A DNA stretch of 49,247 bases from positions 1 to 49,247 of the forward strand of contig NZ_LWSK01000039.1 of assembly GCF_001642955.1 (NCBI RefSeq), given 5' to 3'. Position numbers and translations under genes: made by a program. The notes below the pieces were generated by a model, which did not search any database, was not told the origin of the DNA, and saw only the letters and a program-made list of their open reading frames with translations. Source of the stretch: Rubripirellula obstinata. GTDB lineage: Bacteria > Planctomycetota > Planctomycetia > Pirellulales > Pirellulaceae. Positions 44,356 through 49,247 of this stretch are shown here, piece by piece (within the stretch, counting starts at the first letter, position 1; each line of letters starts with the position of its first letter).

Positions 44356-45738
44356 ATGTCTCAATCATCAAATAGCCGCCCATCCAACAGTCGCCGCCGG
44401 TTTTTAGCATCCAGCACCGCAATCTCCGCATCGGTCGCCATGAACTTTGCCGCAGAAGGAAAAGTTGCAGAAGGGAAAGCAGCGGACGAGCAAGCCGCAG
44501 GTCCGAACGAAAGCCCAAGTCCATCGGCTGATGACAACACGGACCAGGATGCTTCGATGCCGATTCGCATCGCCTTGGTTGGTGCCGGCGGCCGCGGAAC
44601 CGGCGCGGTGATCGATTCGCTTTCGATCAACGAGAACGTCAAGCTCGTTGCGATGGCTGATATGGATGAGCGGATTTTGGCGTCGGCTCGCAAGAGGCTG
44701 TCAAAACGTTATCCCGAAAAGGTGGACGTTGCAGAGAAAGACATGCACGTCGGCATCGATTCTTATCAACGCATTTTGGATGATCCGAAAATCGATCTTG
44801 TCTTGATGGCCACGCCGCCCGGCTTTCGTCCGCGACAGGTTCTTGATGCCGTGGAAGCCGGCAAGCATGTGTTCGCAGAAAAACCGACTTGCGTTGATCC
44901 GGCTGGATTCAAAATCTGTTTGGCCGCTCACGATAAGGCAGTCGAAAACGGTACCTGCATCGTCACGGGGACTCAGTACCGGCGGCAAGTCAATTATGTC
45001 GAAGCGATCAAACGCATTCACGAAGGCGTGATCGGTGACATCGTTTCGGCGACGTCGCGTTACTGCGGCGCGGGGATTTGGTTCAAGAATCGTCGGCCCG
45101 ACATGAGCGACACTGAGTACCAGATTTACAATTGGATGCACCACATCTGGTTGTCCGGTGATCAGATTGTTGAACAATCCGTCCACAACATTGACGCGAT
45201 GAACTGGATCATGGGCGGACCACCTGAATCGGCGTACGCCAGCGGCGGACGGTTTACTCGCCCCGAAGGCAGCGAGATGTGGGACAGCATGTCGGTGGAC
45301 TATCTGTATCCCGGCAATCGCAGCGTGTCGTTTAAGTGCCGACAAATCCCTGGCACCGATGGCGAGAATTCCAACGTCATTCGCGGCACCAAGGGGCATG
45401 CGGTGATCTATGGAATCAACCGCGGGGCGTTTCTTTACGACGCGGAAGGTGCTGAAATCTGGTCGATGAAAGGCGACCTGTCCGCCGCGTACCAGCAAGA
45501 ACACAAAGTGCTGGTGAACGCCATCCGCAGCGGCAAACCGATCGTCGAACTACGCGAAACTAGCGAGAGTTCTCTAACCGCTGCGATGGGCCGCGTCGCT
45601 GCCTACACCGGTAAGCATGTGTCTTGGAAGTTTATGTCCGAAGAATCCAAATTGGATCTCTTCCCCAAAAAATTGGACATCAACAGTTCGCTTCCCGAGC
45701 CCAAGCATGCGATTCCGGGTAAGACAAAGCTAGTTTGA
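44356..45738 (+). CDS. Tat-exported Gfo/Idh/MocA-type oxidoreductase
   Basis: 460 aa. The twin-arginine signal is SRRRFLASS (12-20). A tandem repeat of 15 bp (44452-44481) gives AEGKVAEGKA. The Rossmann motif ALVGAGGRGTGAV (near 74-86) binds NAD(P), EKP is near 177, and the family His is in EQSVHNIDAMNW. It resembles the many planctomycete sugar oxidoreductases of this family, which act on carbohydrates after export. The substrate is not known. Confidence 0.9.
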   Translation: MSQSSNSRPSNSRRRFLASSTAISASVAMNFAAEGKVAEGKAADEQAAGPNESPSPSADDNTDQDASMPIRIALVGAGGRGTGAVIDSLSINENVKLVAMADMDERILASARKRLSKRYPEKVDVAEKDMHVGIDSYQRILDDPKIDLVLMATPPGFRPRQVLDAVEAGKHVFAEKPTCVDPAGFKICLAAHDKAVENGTCIVTGTQYRRQVNYVEAIKRIHEGVIGDIVSATSRYCGAGIWFKNRRPDMSDTEYQIYNWMHHIWLSGDQIVEQSVHNIDAMNWIMGGPPESAYASGGRFTRPEGSEMWDSMSVDYLYPGNRSVSFKCRQIPGTDGENSNVIRGTKGHAVIYGINRGAFLYDAEGAEIWSMKGDLSAAYQQEHKVLVNAIRSGKPIVELRETSESSLTAAMGRVAAYTGKHVSWKFMSEESKLDLFPKKLDINSSLPEPKHAIPGKTKLV

Positions 45739-45762
45739 GACGCAGTTTTTAACCACAGAGTC

Positions 45763-45802
45763 ACTGAACGGCACTGAACGGCACCGAACGGCACTGAACG
45801 GC
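45763..45802. repeat. 10-bp tandem repeat
   Basis: Four copies of CACTGAACGG (one with a C for T) follow the stop of the oxidoreductase gene. Words such as CACAGAG stand next to them, and the complementary CTCTGTG words follow at 45857-45885, so the array sits inside a loose inverted repeat. No gene is seen here. Confidence 0.75.
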
Positions 45803-45974
45803 ACAGAGGATTGTACCGACAACCTGAATCCACCCCTCGTAGGTCTCTTTCTCTCTGTGCCCCTCTGTGCCTCTGTGGTTCATTATTTTCTTAAAATCCG
45901 ACCTAATAAAGTCGCTGCTCGGTCGTCTTCCTGATCGAACCGCATCTTTTCTTCCCTCTTGATCCACGCCATCG

Positions 45975-46502
45975 ATGAACCGAACTGATCGAAAATGGCC
46001 GGCCAGCGAATTGTCGGGCATTATCGACCGCTTCGAGCGACCATTGTTGGCGTATGCGTCTCGCATGCTCGACGGCGATTGGCAGGGAGCACAGGACGCG
46101 GTGCAGGAAACGTTCCTGCGGTTGTGCCGCGAAGATCCGTCAAAGATTGAATCTCGCGTCGCAGCTTGGCTATTCACCGTCTGCCGAAGCCGAGTGATCG
46201 ATATGCAACGAACCAAACGCCCAGTGTCAGTCGCGATGGGGCCGATCGACGCATCAGTGCAAACGATGCCCGACGATTCGCCCGACGCATCCCAGATCGC
46301 AAGTGACGCCGAAGAACAGGCCAAACTGCAAGGCTTGCTCGATGACCTAACTCCGCGTCAACAAGAAGTTATCCGGCTGCGAATGCAAGCCGGGCTGTCC
46401 TACAAAGAAATCGCCAGCGTGACCGGCATGACGGTCAGCAACGTTGGCTTCCACCTGCATGAAGCCATCAAATCACTGCATGGTCGTCTCGCTGCTCCCT
46501 AA
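45975..46502 (+). CDS. ECF-type RNA polymerase sigma factor
   Basis: 175 aa. Region 2 spans about 15-80 (FERPLLAYASRML; GAQDAVQETFLRL; AWLFTVCRSRVIDMQR), and region 4 spans about 115-172 (LTPRQQEVIRLRMQAGLSYKEIASVTGMTVSNV). The linker is short, with no region 3. It recruits RNA polymerase to promoters set by its own signal. The next gene, 58 bases downstream, begins with a zinc-free anti-sigma-like stretch and may regulate it. Confidence 0.9.
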   Translation: MNRTDRKWPASELSGIIDRFERPLLAYASRMLDGDWQGAQDAVQETFLRLCREDPSKIESRVAAWLFTVCRSRVIDMQRTKRPVSVAMGPIDASVQTMPDDSPDASQIASDAEEQAKLQGLLDDLTPRQQEVIRLRMQAGLSYKEIASVTGMTVSNVGFHLHEAIKSLHGRLAAP

Positions 46503-46560
46503 CAAAGAGACCTGACCCCTTTTTTGCATCCCACGCACACAAAACACTTTGGTTTCTGTT

Positions 46561-48861
46561 ATGTCTTCTGAAAACAAATCTCCTTGGAATGATCCTCGCA
46601 TCACTGCTTATGTGTTGGATGAATTGCCGCCCGACGAACGGGTGTCTTTTGAAAAAGAAATGGCCGCTGATGAAGCGTTGTCACAGGCTGTCGCCGGCGC
46701 TGGCGAAGTCACGGGACAATTGTCAGCCCTGTTTAAAACCGAAACGACACCTCCGCTGACCGATCACCGTCGCGCTGCGATCATCAACGAACCGGCGACC
46801 GTTCGACCTGAAGATGAAAAGACCAACCGAGCAACGGTGATCGCATTTTTGGCCATCGCCGCAACCGCATTGGCGTTGATTGGACTATCCCCAATGTTGA
46901 AAACGCAGCAGGTTGCACAGGTCGATCAAGTCATCGCCAGCGATCGTTCGGCTGATGAAATGGAAGTGGCTCTTTCGGGGAGCAGAATCGTGTTGAATGA
47001 ATCCAAGCCAGTTGACTCGAAACCCGAATCGATCGCGCAGATAGAGAACCAAGACAAAAGCCAATCTATCTCGGCAGGCTACGCCATGGCACCACCGGTT
47101 CCCGTGATGACGCAAAGCGAACCGCAATCGGAGGCTTTTTCAAAAGTCCAAATGAGTCAGTCGCCAAATGTCAAGAACGTCAGGCGAGAATCATTGCAAG
47201 AAGTTAAGAAAGCTTTCCAGGAAGATCGAGCGAGAATCGGCAGGCAGCAGAGGGATATCGTGGAGCAAACTAGAATCGCATCAACGCGTGCAGCAGAAAT
47301 CCGGCCCGCCCAAAGCGACTTTAAGTTTTACATCACACCAAGAATCATCATCCAAGAAGAAGAGCAACTTGCTCAAACCGGTTTCGATCCGCGTTCCGCT
47401 CTCGGCCGTGGCCCCGGCATGGCAGGAGACCAGTTTGACCCGATCGTTGAAAACAACTTCATCCGCACTGCCGATCATCCGCTCAGCACCTTTTCCGCCG
47501 ATGTCGATACGGCCAGCTATTCCAAAGTGCGTGACTTCTTGATGCGAGCGAATCAAATGCCGCGTCCTGATGCGGTGCGTATCGAAGAGATGGTGAATTA
47601 CTTCGATTACGATGACGCACCGCCCGCCGACAATGCCGAGCATCCCTTTGCCGCTCGAGTGAACATCACCGAATGCCCTTGGAATGACGGGCATCGATTG
47701 GCTCGGATCGCCATCAAAGGGAAAACGATGAAGCCCAAAGAACGCCCGAATTGCAACTTGGTTTTCCTGCTGGATACCAGCGGTTCGATGAACGCAGCCA
47801 ACAAGTTACCGCTGGTGGTCGAAGGCATGAAAATGTTGACCGGCCAACTGACCAAGAAAGACAAGGTCGCCATCGTCGTGTACGCGGGATCTGCTGGAAT
47901 GGTCTTGGATTCCACATCGGCAAAGAAGAAGAAAAAGATCCGCCGCGCACTGGAGAATCTGTCCGCCGGTGGCAGCACCAACGGCGGCCAAGGGATCGCC
48001 CTGGCCTACCAAACCGCTCGTGAGCATTTCATCGAAGGTGGCGTCAACCGAGTCATCCTTTGCACCGACGGTGATTTCAATGTCGGGACAACCGGAACTG
48101 ATTCACTGGTCCGGATGGTCGAAAAAGAAGCCAAGGACGACGTCTACTTAACGGTGCTTGGTTTCGGAATGGGCAATCACAACGACGCCATGCTGGAACA
48201 AATCAGCGGTCGCGGAAACGGCAATTACGCCTTCATCGATAACCAACGTGAAGCGCATAAAGTCTTGGTCAAGCAGACGGCGGGAACGTTGGTCACGATC
48301 GCCAAAGACGTCAAACTGCAAGTCGATTTCAATCCCGCCAAAGTCGGTGCCTATCGTTTGATCGGTTACGAAAACCGCATGCTGGCGAAGGAAGATTTCA
48401 ACGATGACACAAAAGACGCCGGTGAAATCGGTGCGGGCCACAGCGTGACGGCATTGTACGAATTGGTGCCGCCGGAATTGGCCGACGAAGTGACAAAGCC
48501 GGCCGTGGACGAGTCTGAGTTCACCAAAAACGATGACGACGAAGCAGCCCCCGTGGTCGAGAGTAACAAGACGCTGGTCGTTCGGATCCGTTACAAGCAG
48601 CCCGAGTCCAGTAAGAGCACGCGAGTTGATTTCCCGGCGATTGATACAGACCAATCGTTTGCCGATGCCAGCGTTGACACGCGATTCACCGCTGCCGTTG
48701 CCGGCTTTGGAATGCTGTTGCGTGAGAGCAAGTTTTCAGGCGACTGGGAACTTGCCGACGTTTTGAAAGTCGCCAAGTCCGCGATCGGTGATGACCAAAG
48801 TGAGCTGCGAGCCGAGTTTGTGCAGTTGGTGAAGAAGGCGAAGCAGTTGAGTGGAAAGTAG
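46561..48861 (+). CDS. YfbK-like von Willebrand A protein with anti-sigma-like N-terminus
   Basis: 766 aa from the ATG at 46561. Residues 1-50 (DPRITAYVLDELPPDERVSFEKEMAADEAL) look like the N-terminus of an anti-sigma factor. A membrane helix follows at about 91-111, then a Ser/Gln-rich region, then the YfbK N-domain (ADHPLSTFSADVDTASYSKVRDFLMRANQMPRPDAVRIEEMVNYFDYD). The vWA domain with the MIDAS start LDTSGSMNA (near 404) and a C-terminal DUF3520-like part come next. It is likely a membrane-anchored regulator of the sigma factor before it, facing outward with its vWA domain. Confidence 0.88.
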   Translation: MSSENKSPWNDPRITAYVLDELPPDERVSFEKEMAADEALSQAVAGAGEVTGQLSALFKTETTPPLTDHRRAAIINEPATVRPEDEKTNRATVIAFLAIAATALALIGLSPMLKTQQVAQVDQVIASDRSADEMEVALSGSRIVLNESKPVDSKPESIAQIENQDKSQSISAGYAMAPPVPVMTQSEPQSEAFSKVQMSQSPNVKNVRRESLQEVKKAFQEDRARIGRQQRDIVEQTRIASTRAAEIRPAQSDFKFYITPRIIIQEEEQLAQTGFDPRSALGRGPGMAGDQFDPIVENNFIRTADHPLSTFSADVDTASYSKVRDFLMRANQMPRPDAVRIEEMVNYFDYDDAPPADNAEHPFAARVNITECPWNDGHRLARIAIKGKTMKPKERPNCNLVFLLDTSGSMNAANKLPLVVEGMKMLTGQLTKKDKVAIVVYAGSAGMVLDSTSAKKKKKIRRALENLSAGGSTNGGQGIALAYQTAREHFIEGGVNRVILCTDGDFNVGTTGTDSLVRMVEKEAKDDVYLTVLGFGMGNHNDAMLEQISGRGNGNYAFIDNQREAHKVLVKQTAGTLVTIAKDVKLQVDFNPAKVGAYRLIGYENRMLAKEDFNDDTKDAGEIGAGHSVTALYELVPPELADEVTKPAVDESEFTKNDDDEAAPVVESNKTLVVRIRYKQPESSKSTRVDFPAIDTDQSFADASVDTRFTAAVAGFGMLLRESKFSGDWELADVLKVAKSAIGDDQSELRAEFVQLVKKAKQLSGK

Positions 48862-49247
48862 TTCTTCGGCTTGTCGTGATCATGCCGTCTTCGGCGAATT
48901 CTTTCGTAGCTGGGCCCGCCAGGGTTCAGTCGGGTACAGATCAAGGCCGTGAAGAGATTCTGGACTGTTTAACCGCGTGGGCATCGCCCCGCGCGGTGAA
49001 GGGTTTCTAAATCGTTTAACCGCGTGGGCATCGCCCCGCGCGTCCATGCGGGGCGTAACGCGCGGGGCAACGCCTGGGCCGCTAAATCTTTGGTATTGAC
49101 ATAGTATTTTGCAATTAAGAATTTGTTCCGCTTTCAGTCCAATGCGGCCATTCGAATCGTAGGAGGCAACTCGATCGATTTCCGTTGCGGGCTTGTCCCG
49201 GCGGAATCACAACTGGCGGCTACCAATGCTCCGTTTCAACGCCAACA
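48862..49247. other. Repeat-rich end of the window
   Basis: No gene is supported. A half-copy of the CCCGCCAGGGTTCAG palindrome (48907-48930) is followed by repeated CCGCGTGGGCATCG units at 48966 and 49017, related to the element at 25937, and then AT-rich unique sequence to the end. A promoter of the next gene may lie there, but nothing can be assigned. Confidence 0.65.
48964..49085. repeat. CCGCGTGGGCATCG element, rearranged copy
   Basis: Two direct copies of TTTAACCGCGTGGGCATCG followed by CCCCGCGCG stand about 50 bases apart, and a partial inverted arm (CGCGCGGGGCAACGCC) follows. The joint GTGAAGGGTTTCTAAATCG matches the border of the element at 25937-26103. It looks like a rearranged or fused copy. 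Confidence 0.7.

Noticed and set aside
46503-46560. TTG start at 46549 for the vWA protein
   Set aside because: The ATG at 46561 is followed by a normal anti-sigma-like N-terminus; the extra four residues give no support.

Overview
The window looks like a chromosomal segment of a planctomycete, most likely of the Rhodopirellula/Pirellulaceae type. This is inferred from gene content, not from a marker gene: an ECF sigma factor next to a YfbK-like vWA protein, a multihaem cytochrome with TPR repeats, a Tat-exported Gfo/Idh/MocA oxidoreductase, many two-component kinases, several planctomycete-style hypothetical proteins, and rare obvious Shine-Dalgarno sequences. There is no rRNA, tRNA, CRISPR array or prophage. 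I see about 38 protein genes, and the intergenic spaces are unusually rich in palindromic repeats.

Layout. 1-864 is gene-free and repeat-laden. 865-4070 (minus) encodes a single-domain response regulator, a FixL-type PAS histidine kinase and a REC-PAS kinase, divergent from an NtrC-type regulator (4338-5777). A short GspE/PilB-like ATPase (5786-7036) and a DUF2007/zinc-ribbon membrane protein follow. 7873-9756 is a REP-like array (nine units of about 112 bp, then a RAYT transposase gene, then three more units). 9794-13399 holds a LarA-type nickel-pincer enzyme and a fabZ-fabI-ilvE run. 13513-16610 is a second NtrC/HAMP-kinase pair. 16987-23280 holds MGMT, a small exported protein coupled to an octahaem cytochrome, ManC and an O-antigen ligase-like protein.

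23394-27488 is an ABC exporter divergent from an MFS transporter, with a MITE-like element between them. 27796-30611 is a coupled pair of membrane-associated GTPases. 30656-35608 holds a REC-HATPase protein, an M42 aminopeptidase, a small membrane protein, a secreted protein and a GNAT-like protein. 35609-36498 is gene-free but has a strong minus-strand terminator and a composite palindrome. 36499-39994 has a hypothetical protein and an hpt-GT4-GT4 operon. 40004-43008 has a highly acidic protein and an LpoB-like/COG3014-like lipoprotein pair. 43131-48861 has a PL14-like lyase, a Gfo/Idh oxidoreductase, and the ECF sigma/vWA pair.

Themes. (1) Signal transduction is dense: six REC domains, three full histidine kinases and two sigma54-type activators, one with an altered sigma54-contact loop. 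(2) Envelope and polysaccharide functions recur: ManC, O-antigen ligase, GT4 enzymes, LpoB-like activator, PL14 lyase. (3) Mobile or structured small DNA is abundant: the RAYT/REP array with a rearranged copy 12 kb away, a T-rich hairpin family, a GTAGGCCGGAACAAG palindrome family, and a CCGCGTGGGCATCG element family. (4) At least six genes carry 15- or 18-bp in-frame tandem duplications.
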